Assembly: GCA_020064725.1 (NCBI GenBank)
Contig: JAGTWJ010000019.1
Location: forward strand, 1,674,001-1,738,000
Length of the DNA: 64,000 bases
Direction: 5' to 3'
From: Drechslerella dactyloides
Lineage: Eukaryota > Ascomycota > Orbiliomycetes > Orbiliales > Orbiliaceae
Below, piece after piece: positions 11,946 through 24,633 of the stretch. The notes beneath the pieces were generated by a model that searched no databases, had not been told where the DNA came from, and was given only the letters and a program-made list of their open reading frames with translations. Numbering within the stretch: the stretch's first letter is position 1; the number at the start of each line of letters is the position of its first letter. A program made the position numbers and the translations under genes.

Positions 11946-14518
11946 GTTTTGTGATTTGATGCTATGGGAGCTAAATAAAGCTGTATTGTCGCGGGATTGA
12001 TGAGGCTCCAGCGTTTGGGTCCCGGGGAGCGGTGCAAGGGCTGCGGAGGGTGCAGTCGTGTGGAGTTCGAAATAGAAATCTCTAGCTCGTTTGATATGAG
12101 TTCTCGAGTTCCAAGATCCCTCCAAGATCTTGGTTGGTGTCGTTAAAAACTTCCCGATGCAGGCAAGAAATCAGGACGGGCAGCTTGCCAACAGCGCAGG
12201 CGCCACTAACCCCAACTCGAGCCTGTCACAAACTGTCGTTGCATGCATCCAAACGTCGAATCCAAACTTTTTGGCCGTAGGCGACAAGCAAGGTCCTGCC
12301 CTGCCCGTCCGTCGGGCCCAATGACCGCCTGGCCGGCGCCTGGAGATGCTGTTGTCATCTTCACGACATCTCAATCGATCGAGCGAATCAGGAATCCTCA
12401 AGAGACAGCCGTGGCAGTTGCCTGTTTGTCGTGCTATCGACGACCTTCTCTCGACGACGTGACAGCCAGCTGAGCCTGAGTCGTCGCACAGCCTGGCAGT
12501 CAACCCGGCTCAAGGTTCTACTTGCACGACGCTATTCTTTACGTGGAGCAGGGTGGTGGGTCCCCCGGCATTACCTAAGTCACTTCCATGGGCCGTACGA
12601 GGTGCTGCATCGTGGGGTACGAAACGTGACGTGGGTGCTGATGTTGAGCCTCCTCCCGACACCGATCTCTTCCTCCTTCGCTCGAGAACGCGCTGGCCTG
12701 GCTAATATCAATGACGCCCAACTCGACGCTAGCATCATAGCTCAATGCTGCTCTCGCCTCCAGGAAGCCAGAACCGGATGATGGGCAGGGCGATGCGAGC
12801 GAGCTGACAGCCCAGTCCCAGCTAGCTGCTGGGCAATCCATCGGTCACCCTTCCATGTTTCCCGAGCCATCCGGATAAAGATAGCGGACTGGGTCCGGAA
12901 TACTAGTCTCGATCGCTGTTCAAACTTCAAAGAAGGCCCGCCGTTCCACGAATTCCAAATTGCCAAGTCTGAGGCCCAGCCCATGTGGGGAACAGCGGGA
13001 CAAACAGTGCAGGGGAATGGGACGAAGACCGACAGCCATTGGCCAGACGCCTGCTGCTGTCACACAAGGCTGAACAGGCGCACTTTTGTCAACGGAGAGG
13101 CTCAAAATTGGCGAGGGGCTCAGGCGACCCACTTCTCTGTCGTCCATTCGTTCTTTCTCGTCGGCCGACTCTTGGATCCCGTCAAGTGTGCCATTGGCAG
13201 TGAGCCGATTACTCTGTTGCCGGCCTATGCGTCGCAAGTTCATGAATAATGCCATTTCCCCCCAGCATGAGGGAATCGACGGGCCCCTCAGCTGCGCTTT
13301 CGTTCCATGATATCGCGATCCATGTGCTTGGAGGGCCGATGTTACCAGAGGTCGATATGTACCAAAGCAGGCAAAGCAAAGCACCATTCGCTTAGGATTT
13401 GGATCATGTTATATCCATACATCGCATGAACTATCGCCCACCCAACCCCTCACTCGCGGGTTTGATAGTCGCCCTTCCGTGCTAAGACGCGGAAAGCGAC
13501 GATGCAGCGTTTCGGATTTCAAGTCAAGGACTCGCTCCGTATTAAATTTTTCGTCTCGGTGCCGCTTTGCAACCGGGTACTGTGGTCCGAGAGGCCCTAC
13601 GATAGCGAGAACGAAAAAGCCGATTGCGGGCGAGAGCCCAGACAGGTTCGGCAATGCGAAGCCAAAAGCCCAGCCCGCATAGCCTCTCTGCTGCTGCTAA
13701 TTTGAACGAGAACGCACACAGTCACGAAACAGCCGGAAACCAACTTCTTGTACGGGATCCACCTTTTGGCAGCGCGCGAAGGGGCCCATGACAAAAAAAG
13801 GATGGACCAGGGGTGAGGATCGTGGCTGTTGGAAGCCGCCTTCAGTGTCGTCGCCGGACATTAGGGGAGCCGCCTTTGGACAGCCCTGCTGCAGGACGGC
13901 TCAGGGCGGTGGTGGCAGGAGCGCACCCGCAAAAGACACACTTGCGCCCGAAACGAACCGTTGCGACCTCGTTCGACTTGCCTCTGGGACGGTCCCGTGG
14001 AATCTCGCACACTATCCAAGCTCCAATGTCAAGCAACCCAGACAAACCGTGGCTGGCTTGGAAGTGCATGTTATGAGCCTGAGCCAGGCCCTCCTCCTGC
14101 GGTTTCAGCCCTTGCTTTGCCCGCTGCCCATGCTCAACAGCTTGGTCATACATAAACAAGCAGCTTACCCGCCCGCTGCTCTGGCGGAGAGCCTTTCCAA
14201 TTGTCTTTCTACGTACCCTGATATCTCCAAACGAGCAGCTCGATCGATCGGCCTGTTAGGGCTTACATGACTCTCTCAGACTGAGTAATATTTTCTCGTT
14301 TCTCTTTTATTGTTACTCCTTGTGGATCCGTCGAAGCTTCCCTGGATCAGTAGTGTGTATCACCAGTGCATGAGAACATTCGACCGGCACCGTTGTGCCA
14401 CACCATCCAACACGCGATATCTCACTCCTTGAGCTCGGTTTCTTGCTTGCGAGACGGCCAATAATATCGATATACCAACTGATATCACACATAAAAGTTG
14501 AATTGGAAACTTGACACG
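11946..14518. other. Gene-empty 2.6-kb region
   Basis: This stretch lies between the divergently placed small basic protein gene and the CFEM-like gene and probably holds both promoters. Open frames of up to 160 codons exist on both strands (for example 13788-14270 plus) but have no domain-like features. No RNA gene was recognised. Confidence 0.5.
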
Positions 14519-15745
14519 ATGCGACTGTTTACGGTATTCGCGCTGGCCTTAACGGCAATTCAAGGTGCCTCAGCGGTCTGCAACTGCCCGGTTATCGCTG
14601 CCCAGGCTTCGAACTGTAATCCTTCGGATTCGGCTTGCCTTTGCGCAGCCACTTCTTACTTGACAGCATTAATATCCTGTTCCAAATTCAGAAAAGGCGA
14701 AGACTGTTCCGACCAAGACCTGGCAGATGCAACAGATGCCTACAACAGCCTCTGTGGCTCACTCTCCACTACAAGTTCAGAAGCTACCTCCACATCAACC
14801 TCGCCCTCAGACTCCACCTCCACTAGCGATAGCTCCACCTCTATCGATTCCGATATTTCCACTGATTCACCGGCAAGAGCAACTCCGTCCTCTCAAACAT
14901 CAACATCCTCAAGCAGCAGAATGAATGCGACAGCTGATACCGGCGCCGCTTCCAAGAGCGGCGGCGGCGGCAACCAGCCAGTCCTGACAAAGGCACAAAT
15001 AGGAGGAATTGCAGGCGGTGGAGCAGGCTTGATCATTTTGGTGATTCTCCTGACGGTCTTCCTCACCTATCGAAAGTACAAAAAGCTCGACGAGAAGAAA
15101 GAAGCACAGCGGGACGTGGAGGCCGAGAAGTTTGTAGAGGGCGGCAGGCGGATGCGGGCGGCTTCGATGCAGCTCGTCAGCGATCGTCTATACAGCACCC
15201 AGCGGCCGCTCTCCTACGCTCTGGGAGAGTACGACTCGTCGGCATACGAAGCTCACGAAGGCCACCACCACCCGGAGAGAAGAGATACACCGGATAGCAC
15301 CCCGCCGGACTCGATTCACGGCAACTACTTCAACCGGTTCAGCGGCAGCCATGTCGAGGATTCTGCTCAGGCGTTCATCAACAATAACCCCCAAAGATCA
15401 TCGCAATACGGCCCGCCCTCCAGCTACACGAACCAGAGCAATCGACGATCGCTTTCCGTCACGGTTCCCAGTCCCGACCGGCCGGGACCGCATCCTCTGC
15501 CAGTCGCCTCCCTAAGCTACGAAGATTACCGCAACCCCCATACGGATATAAACCCAGGCGACGAGCAGTCCAGCTTGATGTCTTCACCGCACCGATCGGT
15601 CTCGGCCCCGCAGAGAATCAACCGGAAACCCGTCGCCAGCCCTGTGGACGAGCGGTTATCATCAGAATCGAGTCGGCAGGGCGAGGAAAGCGAACCATAC
15701 AGCAATCCTTCGACACAATATCTTAATCAGCCAGGCCACAGGTGA
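14519..15745 (+). CDS. CFEM-like single-pass membrane protein
   Basis: Intronless, 408 aa. The start chosen is the second in-frame ATG because it gives a standard signal peptide (residues 1-19, ending GASA); an ATG seven codons upstream is possible. After it come eight cysteines at residues 21, 23, 33, 40, 42, 54, 63 and 79, with an Asp before the CLC pair. This is the pattern of the fungal CFEM domain (extracellular haem or surface functions), although the spacing between cysteines six and seven is longer than the usual consensus. A Ser/Thr-rich stalk (residues 83-150), likely O-glycosylated, leads to a Gly-rich hydrophobic transmembrane helix (about 162-185) followed by YRKYKK and a cytoplasmic tail of about 220 residues rich in Ser, Pro, His and Asn. 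Most CFEM proteins are GPI-anchored or lack such a tail, so a wall sensor-like role is possible. That is inference. Confidence 0.85.
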   Translation: MRLFTVFALALTAIQGASAVCNCPVIAAQASNCNPSDSACLCAATSYLTALISCSKFRKGEDCSDQDLADATDAYNSLCGSLSTTSSEATSTSTSPSDSTSTSDSSTSIDSDISTDSPARATPSSQTSTSSSSRMNATADTGAASKSGGGGNQPVLTKAQIGGIAGGGAGLIILVILLTVFLTYRKYKKLDEKKEAQRDVEAEKFVEGGRRMRAASMQLVSDRLYSTQRPLSYALGEYDSSAYEAHEGHHHPERRDTPDSTPPDSIHGNYFNRFSGSHVEDSAQAFINNNPQRSSQYGPPSSYTNQSNRRSLSVTVPSPDRPGPHPLPVASLSYEDYRNPHTDINPGDEQSSLMSSPHRSVSAPQRINRKPVASPVDERLSSESSRQGEESEPYSNPSTQYLNQPGHR

Positions 15746-18700
15746 TGGCGGCGACGGCGAACTCTCATTCTATGCACAATCGTTCAGTTCTGAAACTCGG
15801 ATACACCGTCGCATTCCAGCGTAATACCCAGCTTATTCACGCTCGTTTTGTATCATATCTTTACGCCATAATATCCTTGACGTTTTTTTCCCTTTATTTA
15901 CTCAACATTATCGCTACGGATCTGGGCTCTTTTTTCGAAAAAAGAACTTTTCCTTGTTTTTCTTTTCCGGGCTTCTTTGGATATATGTTTACGGCGTTAA
16001 TAGCGGGGCAACGTGCGGGTTTGCATGCATCTTTTCTTATTTTATCTACATAGCTTTTCCTTTTTATATATATGGGATATATATCATGAATATAGAAATC
16101 TAATCTGTCAGGTGTAAAAAGTACAAATGGCATTTCCTCTGCCTATTGTGTACCGACGCCACAGAGTTACACCGTCCAGTACAGGGCGGATATACATAGT
16201 ATACTATAGTACTCATACCAAAATGTCTACAAAATATTTTCACCTTTCCACAAAACAAAAATCCCATTCTGTACATTTTTGTGCATCTTTCGAAACCCCG
16301 ATCGCGAACCGCGGTCGGCCCTGCAGAGCTCAACGGCGGCCTGCAGGGGGCGGGGGGTAACTTTGACGGGGCGCCACCACAGGGACAGTGTGTACATACA
16401 TATACACTCCGGATACGGAAAGATACATACTGAGCGATCGAAGTCTAGAATAGAAGCAATGAGGAAATCAGCAGGTATGTATACGGTACTTATTAAAAGC
16501 TACAAAGCACATTGCTACGTCTACCGGCCCGTCAATGGCACCGCTGTAGAGGGTACCTGGTCATCCCTGAGTGCCGTTACATCAACGAACGTAACCCGCA
16601 AAGATCTTCTACCCCATACGGACGATGCGAGTTCAGGGAAGTAGCACTGGGTAGTGTCCTGAAACTAGAGCGCAAGCGTGCACGCTTTCAGAGCCCGGTA
16701 GGCTGGCTGACTGGCTTGCAGTGCACTTGCCAGCTGGCTGGGCGGTTTGCGACATCAGCGTTGCCGCAGCCTGGCGCAGGCGGCCGTCGTCATAGTGTGA
16801 TTCTTGGAATCTCTCAGCATAGCTTGGCCTGGACGGCACTACCCTAATAAGCTCGCGGGATCTACCGAACATGACTAGCAGCTCTTTGTCCATCTTGGTG
16901 CTTTATTTTCGTCGCTGTAGTGCCTTGGTTTCTAGCGACTGCGATGTTTGAATATTTCGCCGCCCAAGAGGGTCGGTGGCCAAGACGGTTGTTTGGAGAT
17001 CTGAGCAGGTGCGAAAAATAGCAACATGTTACTAGTTTCTGTGATCCGGATCCGAAGTGACGGGCCGGCACACATTTAGCACTGTTCTGCGCCGGAGTTC
17101 AGATTTTGGACCCGGGGAGGGGTCCCCGGTCACGCCATTGCCATTCGCGACCGTTGCTTTTTGCTTCCCGGTCCCGAGGCATGTGTGCATGGCTCGAGGC
17201 GACTGCGGATGCAAAGTGGGTCCAGAATCACACATCTTTTGGAATATTTTCAAAGCAAGATTGATTTAAATTTTTTCCATGCACGATCTTCCTTCCCACA
17301 AATTTAGGACGAGAGGGACTTACTTCCAAATCATCGTATCGTGTATAGTGCGCACAATCATCCACACTCGCTATCCGCGAACGTGAATGCACGATGTGAA
17401 AGAGATTTTTCGACCCTTTCAGCGTGCATATGCTTCGGATTGATACAATTCAGCGCGGCCGAGCGCATGTCAGGTCTCACTGAAGACTCCCGTACGTTTC
17501 AGAAGTGCGAAAAAAGAACAGCAGCCTTACATTCAGATCGGCTTATATTTACAAGCAAGGAGATCCGGAGCGAAAGAGGTCGAGTTAACCCCTCACTCGA
17601 ACATATGTCTGTATGCACTGTACGCACAGCTGTAGCCACGACCAGGGAGTCAAGCGGCATGCACACATACGTGGAGTCCTACGTATGCAGGTGCTGCGGT
17701 TTGAGGTTTCAAACACCTTTCCACTGGAGCCGTGCATGCTTGCTGGGCCCCGAAGTCCTCTCGCCGCCCAGTCGGATCCAGCGGATCCGGCTCAAAAGTT
17801 AGCCAGCCTGCCCGCCCGCCCGGCAGCCAACTCTGCCGTGTCGCCAGGAGCGCGAACATTGTTCGCAGATGTTAATGTTGAGACGCTAGGAAACATCGAA
17901 GTGGAGGTTGAGATTTACTGCGGCGTGCGTCCGAGCTGCCTGCATGCAGGGCAACAGCAGGGCAGCTTGGCCCGCCAGCCAGGAACCAACCAGCGTCGAC
18001 AATGCTGGCATGCGTGCATGCACATTAAATTAAGCGCAGCTGAGGCCAAAAGCGGGTCAGAAACTCTTGCAAGCTTGTCTGGCCTGGACTATCATCACGA
18101 AGAGGGGTTTTAGGATGCAAAAGGTTGCTGCATGTATGCACGGTCGACTCGATTGCACGGAGGAATCGAGTGGCTGAGCTTTGACGTTCGGGACCGACGC
18201 CCGACTCGGGTTATAAATCACAGGCAGCGCGTTCGCTATACGTATTATATAATTTGATCTGCTGAGCTTGCTTCCTGTGGGCTGTTCACTGCATTTGAAT
18301 TCTCTCGCATCATATCAGAGACAATAATCATAACATCGTTGTCCTCGGCTGGCGTACATACAGTACCGTATACTAGCGTATATGTACGAACGGCACAGAG
18401 ATTTGAGTACCCCGATCCGTCCGACCGCTCGTGATAATTATAGCCTTCCATCCTGCGAGCACCGGACCGATCACGACGTCAGAGTAGTAATATATCGGCA
18501 AAGCCGCAACATGTGCACCATACATCGTAATGAGATTCTCGGCATCGGTATCGTCTCTATATATATAAAGTACGTATAGAATGATGCCAAGCGCGAGCTC
18601 GCGCGAGGACTGCCGAATCCTGCTACTGCTAGCCGGCCGGCATGCCGTTGTTATAGCTATACGAGCGATCTCCAGGCCGATTTGCAATGCGTGCTTATAG

Positions 18701-19972
18701 GACTTTCCCATGTGCGCGAATGCATTTGTATGTATCCCGTATGCATCCGTGTCTGTTATGTTATCGATCCGGACGCCTGTAACAAGCCGTCTGATCTGGT
18801 CGGTACGTCTGGCGCGTACGTTGCAAGGTCACATTGCATAGCCCCAGCGGGATTCTGGACGTTGGATCCAAGGTCTCGGACGGACGCCTCCTTTGTATTT
18901 TACTTCTTTAGTTAGCCAGTCGACTGGTGGCGCCCTGGTGGACATATACATACACGTACATATCGTATCTAGCTGTACTTTACCGTCTGTTTGGATGCTT
19001 TTTGTCCGGACGGCAAATATGTTACGCGCCCATGCGACTCTGTTGGCGCTCTCGGGTAATATTTGTCGACACGACAGCTGTACGCACAGATATGATCCCG
19101 TCAATTGTAACTATTGACGTCTGTCTGGGTGTTTGTCTGTATTGACATAGGTGGTTTGTGTGTAAATATGTAAATATGTACGCTTGCATTATGTATGTAC
19201 AGGTTGTATCCATCCGGTATATGTACACGGTGATCCGGTGGTGCTTGCTGGTGGCCGGTGAGCTGTGAGTGGATGATGATGGCGACCGGCTGGCGGTTGC
19301 CAGAAACGAACCAGAGATGAGATGTGGTGCCTGGCGTGCAGCTCGAATCGCCTCGTCCGAGCTTTCAAACCTCCTGCTCCTCCCTTCCTTCTTCCTTCAT
19401 CCGAGAACTGGACTGCTCGGTCGCATGTTCTGTTCTTGCTGGTGGTACAAGCGCAACTTGTGGCGGGGCGGATATTATATCCAAAGTGAAGATTGGTGTA
19501 AGCTCAGCTGAACGACACAGCCGGCTCGCTGCTCAACACCGAACAGCAGACCGTCAACGACAGCGCATTGAGCCTGATTGCGCCCATGACAAATACTCCA
19601 AATGATGCTCCAAAACCGCAAAGGGCGCAGTACAGCGGCGTCGACTTTATCGATAGAAGCCGCAGTTGTCGGCGTCTGGAAGAATAGCAGGTTTACACAA
19701 TCACGAAAACAGGAAAGAAAGAAAAAAAAGAGCTGGGATGGTATACTTTGTCTCGTGAACCAGAAGCGGTATACTCCGCTTGGCCCGAAGCTTAGCCTTC
19801 ATTAAGCATTCGAGCTGAGCCCGAGTCGACGGTTCACAGCCATGAGCGGAGACGAGCTCTGCAGTAGCTCTGCATTGACCCCACCTCATCCATCCCCATT
19901 GATGGGTGGGTGGGTGGGTGATGTCGTGCGCGAGAATGGCAAAAACTCGACCCTGCTGTCCGCCCATTAATA
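15746..19972. other. Gene-empty 4.2-kb region
   Basis: The largest apparently empty stretch in the left half. It begins with the AT-rich 3' flank of the CFEM-like gene (to about 16.3 kb). Scattered open frames of up to 166 codons overlap on both strands without recognisable motifs. GCATGC-type palindromes cluster near 17.9-18.2 kb. A short GGGT tandem repeat lies at 19904-19920, just downstream of TIM54. An intron-dense gene or a non-coding RNA cannot be excluded by eye. Confidence 0.5.
19904..19920 (+). repeat. Short GGGT tandem repeat
   Basis: Four consecutive GGGT units, G-rich on the plus strand, lie about 50 bp beyond the TIM54 stop codon in its 3' flank. Four G-runs of three could form a G-quadruplex; this is inference. 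Confidence 0.7.
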
Positions 19973-21263
19973 TTAGTCCAGCTCCGGCGTCTCAGCTGCA
20001 CTGCCGTGGTCTTCCGGCAGCACAAACCGCTTCATCCTGTCCACTATCCTCCCGTCGACTTGTAGCTCCTCCACAATCGTCTTCTCGCGCACAGGCTCGT
20101 CCTTGCTGTCCTCGGTGCTGTCGTTCGCTAGCCTTCCGACCCACTTTTTCGGCCAATCGGTCTCTTCGAGCTTGTAGGAGTCCGTGATGTCTTCCCGGCC
20201 CGGATATGGTTCGTGGGCTCCCAGTGCGACTGCGGCGACCTCGCGCGAGACGTGGTCCATCAGCCGCCGCTGGGTGAGGTAGCGTTGGACGCGGTACGGG
20301 GTGTTCAGGAAGCCCAGGAGATGGGGGAACGGTATCAACTTGGACGGCTGGAAGGTCGCGGGCATGGAGGGCGGGACTGTCGCTGAAGGATATTCGCTCT
20401 GGTCTATCGCAGGTAGCGGGAACAGGGGCTTTCTCTTCTTCTCTTCCTCTTTCGTCTCGCTGCTGCTATCTTGTGCACTCGCCGGTGGAACGTCTTCCCC
20501 TTCCTTCGCAGGCAGCACGTCGTCAATCGGGGAGACAACCGGCTGAGGTGCGGGCGCCAACGCTGGCATTTCCGCTTCCTTCTTCGCGGCGTCGTCTTTA
20601 TCATCAGGTATATCCGCGGGTCCCAACCATCCCTCGTGTAGCCCGCGAACGTACTCCTTCCACGCATGTCTGCCCACGACGACCACGCCGCCGGGTCCCT
20701 CCTCCCTGACAACCCCAGCCGACCGCTCCTGATTCTTAATCGCGGCCTCCTTCTCCGTCCCCTCAGTGTCATCCTCGCCGCGCCGCACCCGCCTCGTCCG
20801 CTCCGCGACCTTCCAGCGGATCTCGCCCACCTTCCGGCCCTCGACAACCTCGTAGTCCACCGCTGCAGCAACGAGGACCGGCTTGACGTATTCCTTAAAG
20901 TATTCTCGCGCGCTGGTGATCCCGTCGCCCGGCGGCGAGGAGAGGTACACGGTGACTTTGCGCGGCAGCTGCGATGGCGGCAGCGGTTGTCGGGCGAGGT
21001 GCGAGACGCGGTCGCACCAGTAGGTTTGCGCGCGCTTCTTCTCGCGGCGGTCGTGCACGATTAGTCCGGTCCAGGTTGCGACGAGGCCGATGAAGACGAG
21101 CCATGGCTTTGACGGCAGCTTTGCCTTGAATTTCGGTAGGCCTGGCGCATTCGTACGGAAATGTTAGCGTGACTGCCGTATGTGTGTGGTCTAGAATGAG
21201 GGATTTAGTACCTAGGAAGACGTGCTCGAACGCCGGGTTCGGCTTCTTGGGGGCCTCCGACAT
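19973..21263 (-). CDS. TIM54: Mitochondrial import inner membrane translocase subunit TIM54
   Basis: Homolog of TIM54, part of the TIM22 complex that inserts carrier proteins into the mitochondrial inner membrane. Two exons, 21263-21212 and 21141-19973, give 406 aa. The 70-nt intron (GTACTAAATC donor, GCTAAC branch, GCCAG acceptor) interrupts the conserved N-terminus at VFLG|LPKFKAKLPSKPW. One hydrophobic segment, PWLVFIGLVATWTGLIV (about residues 26-42), is the single membrane anchor, followed by a basic HDRREKKRAQ stretch as in the family. A long soluble domain follows, starting with the conserved VTVYLSSPPGDGI region. Transcribed in the same direction as the upstream eIF3h gene. Confidence 0.92.
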
Positions 21264-21826
21264 TGTGGTAGTGGGGCGGTCGATGAGGTTGCGGTGGGTT
21301 GGAATTATTTTTTTATATGGTGTTGCAGTTTTTTGACCGCATGTCTGGAAATTTTTATGCGCAGCCGAGAAACAGCATGTAGCTCCAGTATTGATACGCG
21401 AGGACCTCTGCACTCTACAACCTGCTACCACGGTAAATTATTCCATAAGGCTTTAAGCTAACGTTATCATTTGAAAGCACTTTCCGCATTTCCGCATTAC
21501 TCAGAAACAGGCAGGTAGCCTAGAAGTCTGGCTCACGAGATGACAAACGGCCTCCATCTTTTATGAATCCGTGATAGTTCTGCTATGAACAAGTTCGTCG
21601 AGCTTCACATTACACTGCGCAAGAAAACGCCCAATATCCCAGGACTCCGAACGACGATGCAATCAATGTATCGGTGACATCGTAAGGACAACATGAAAAT
21701 TAAAGAAACGTAGCTGTCGTGGTATACAACTGTGAAAAAGAAACGAAAATGGAAACGATGAAGGATGAAAAAGCGTGATACAACGCTATCTCTAGAGAAT
21801 AGGAAGACGCATGGAATGACCGCTGT
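21264..21826. other. Intergenic region eIF3h / TIM54
   Basis: This 563-bp gap lies between two genes in tandem on the minus strand and contains the eIF3h 3' flank and the TIM54 promoter. No further gene was seen. Confidence 0.6.
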
Positions 21827-22975
21827 CTAAAATCTGGGTATCCCGCCGTTCAACGCGAACAGCTTCGCGCTGCTCGTCGCTGTGAAACCATCGACCTGCT
21901 TAGCGTACTGCTTGATCTGCCGGGACACGAGGAGGCCGTCCAGACGGCTGGGCTCCTGCGGCAGCTTGAAAATCTTGGTCCAGTCGTCCTCGGGCAGCGG
22001 GGCGAGCTTCTGAGCTGCTCGGACGGCGTTTTCCGCCTTTCTCTTCGTCTGCCAAGTGGCGATTTTCGCCTGTTCGCGAGCCAGGGCTCGCGAGTAGTAG
22101 GCTAAATTGTTGGCCTCGGTGTTGTGGGCGTCGATGGACTCGAGCAGGAGGTCACAGGACTTCTCGAGGATAGGATCGATGGTGAGGTCAAGGGCATTGA
22201 AGTTGACGTTGAGGGGGAAGTTCGGCTGAGGAGAGGTCGGCGGGTTCGATAATGATGAAGCCGAGGCCGGGATGATGCTTGGAGGTTGAAGAGGAATGGA
22301 CAGCTGATGGAGGAGGGAAGTGGCGAGGTGGGAGTTGTACATTGTGAGGGGTAGCTCCTGCAGGATATCCTTGTAGGTGAGGTTGTGCTTGGTCAAGCTG
22401 TGTTATCGGACAATCGACCTCGTTAGCTCGAATTGAAACATCAACATAGCTTGAGAGCTTGCTTCCGATAGAGGTACTCACGCGTCCAGGGTGAACTTGT
22501 TCTCCCGATAAGCAGTGATGAACTGCGAAGTCAGACGATAAGCTCGGAGAGCCATGCCGCCCTGGGCACTCCGCATCGTATCGTACACCAGGGCCACCGT
22601 CCGCTCGTTCATCTGGCTCTGGTAGTGGGCCTGGTTCTCGACAAAGTTCGTGTTGATAAAGTTGCCGAGGGTGGTGCTCTGGTACCAGCCGACATTGTTG
22701 GCGTCGATGTTGACTTCGCGCAGGCACTTGATCATCTCGTTCTGGTACCACATCACGCCCTTGTTCTTCGGCGTGAGGGCCGACGAGCCGCTGTCGTCAC
22801 CTTCGGCGGACGTCGGGAAGGGAAAGGCATTCGTGATCTGCAAGACGCCGTCGACCTCCATGCCGAGGAGAGCGCCGTAGACGGTTGTGGGGTAGACGCC
22901 CGTGGCATGCTTGACGATACGGAGGGCGACGAGGGCGTCGACGCGGACGCTCTTGATGGGTGATATGTCGGCCAT
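21827..22975 (-). CDS. eIF3h: Eukaryotic translation initiation factor 3 subunit H
   Basis: Subunit H of eIF3, which binds the 40S ribosomal subunit during translation initiation. Two exons, 22975-22482 and 22397-21827, give 354 aa. The 84-nt intron (GTGAGT donor, GCTAAC branch, ACAG acceptor) joins FTLDA to LTKHNLTYKDILQELPL. The N-terminal half is an MPN domain (VRVDALVALRIVKHA, GALLGMEVDG, VGWYQSTTLGNF) without the zinc-binding JAMM residues, as expected for a non-catalytic eIF3 MPN subunit. The C-terminal half is helical (NNLAYYSRALAREQAKI, WQTKRKAENAVRAAQ). The start is the ATG giving MADISPIKSV; the open frame upstream is long but unconserved. Confidence 0.95.
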
Positions 22976-24633
22976 TGTGCGGTATATACGGATGGAGGCC
23001 GGAGGGAGCGAGGAAGGAAGGGACGGGCGATGTTCTACGATTGGCGTCGACGGTTTGATGCGGTGACGTTGAGGTGGGAAAATTTGATAGGCAGCTGGAA
23101 TTTTTGGTGTTTGCAGCGGAGGGCTTTTCTGCCCTGTGGCCTGTGGCGATTGCGAGGCGTCGATGTGGCGCAGAAATGTGGCGCAGGAGTGGCGAGCACA
23201 ACACGCGACAAACACCAACACATCCACTTCTTTTCCGGACAAACACCAACACACCAACACATCGACGCCAGCAGTCGCCATCACCATGACTGGCCAGACC
23301 ATGACGCTTCGATCGATCGAAGTCGCATCGCCCGTAACGGAGACTGCAGCCGGGGCAATCTTACCTCTGTGCGAGCCCGATAGCTCGTAGATTGCCGCAT
23401 GCTGCCCAGCTCCCTAAACAGGGCCGCTGGGATGCACGCTGATGCCGTGCGGAGTTACATCAGCATGAATTCCTGGCGGGCATGAACATCTCTCGCCAGG
23501 CACCCGGCAGAAGCGCCTTTATTCCTTCCCCGGAGAGCCTGCCATGCACATCTATACACCGCATACAGACACGCACAGACACGCACACACGTACGTATGA
23601 TTCACGTATGCGCATGCGCATGCGTCTGTGCAGTTGTGCGGACTTGTGCGATGCCGACATCCGCTTATCGGCGTCGAGGTTCGGCAGGTGGCTCTGTCGC
23701 AGTTCGGTCGGCCGGTTTGGGACGACTGCTCGATTCATCAAAATGCACCAACAACACCTCGCGCCGCGCCGGGCCTTGGTCGAACCTCAACTTCATGCCT
23801 CGCACATTGCGATTGCATCTACCGGATAGTTGAAACCGCCATGCATTTCAGCCTCGACTCAGACGCTCGGCGGTCCGCTGAAGCCATGGTCACGGCCGTC
23901 CTCCTCGCCACCAGTCAGTTTCTTCCCGATTGCCGCATCAGGGCCCGTTCCCATGATTGTTGCCGCCCTGTCAGACGGTGCAACAACGGCAAGTCCGACT
24001 TTCCACCGCATTTCGTCACCACCAAACGAGCCAGGATGCGGGTCCTAGTATTTCGCGCAGCAACGCCCAAAATGAATCCCATACCGGCCCTTTGAGCAGG
24101 GACACGGAGACATCTTGCCCGATGCGAAAGGAAAACCTGAATTCAGGGCCGCATTCCACGTCCTGGTGCCCTGCGCTGCGTTTTCGCAACTTCCCAAACG
24201 ATGCTACCAAGACCTCGCGAAGTGTCTTGGAAAAGTCTTCACACCGGCCCTTCGAACTTCGCTACCTGCCCCCGTGCAACCAGCGACAGCGCGGGCTTTT
24301 TGCCACTTTTCTTATCGAGCAATTCCAACCTACTCTTTCTCTCCCGCGGCCCCGTCGCTGTCTTCCTCGGCGTAAGCCTGCTATCTGGACGGAGTCAAAA
24401 TTCAGAATGCTTGTGTCCACCGTCGGCTGTCATAAATATGGAGCTGCCCCCCAGCCAGCCAAACGACCTCCTCCGTTATAAGTTACCGGGCCATTGCTAT
24501 TTTCGACTCTATCCTTCTCCGCCGCGCGCACCTGGGTTCGGGTTGTACACTCGCAATTAAGCGTATATCTCTTAATTCGACGCCTACTCTTGGGATCCGG
24601 GTGTCACACGACACCACCACCGTCGCAGCGAGC
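22976..24633. other. Divergent intergenic region eIF3h / permease
   Basis: This 1.66-kb stretch holds the eIF3h promoter and the permease promoter. Short repeats of a CAAACACCAACACA type lie at about 23210-23270, and an alternating TGCGCATGCGCATGCG palindrome at 23609-23624. No gene was recognised. Confidence 0.55.
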
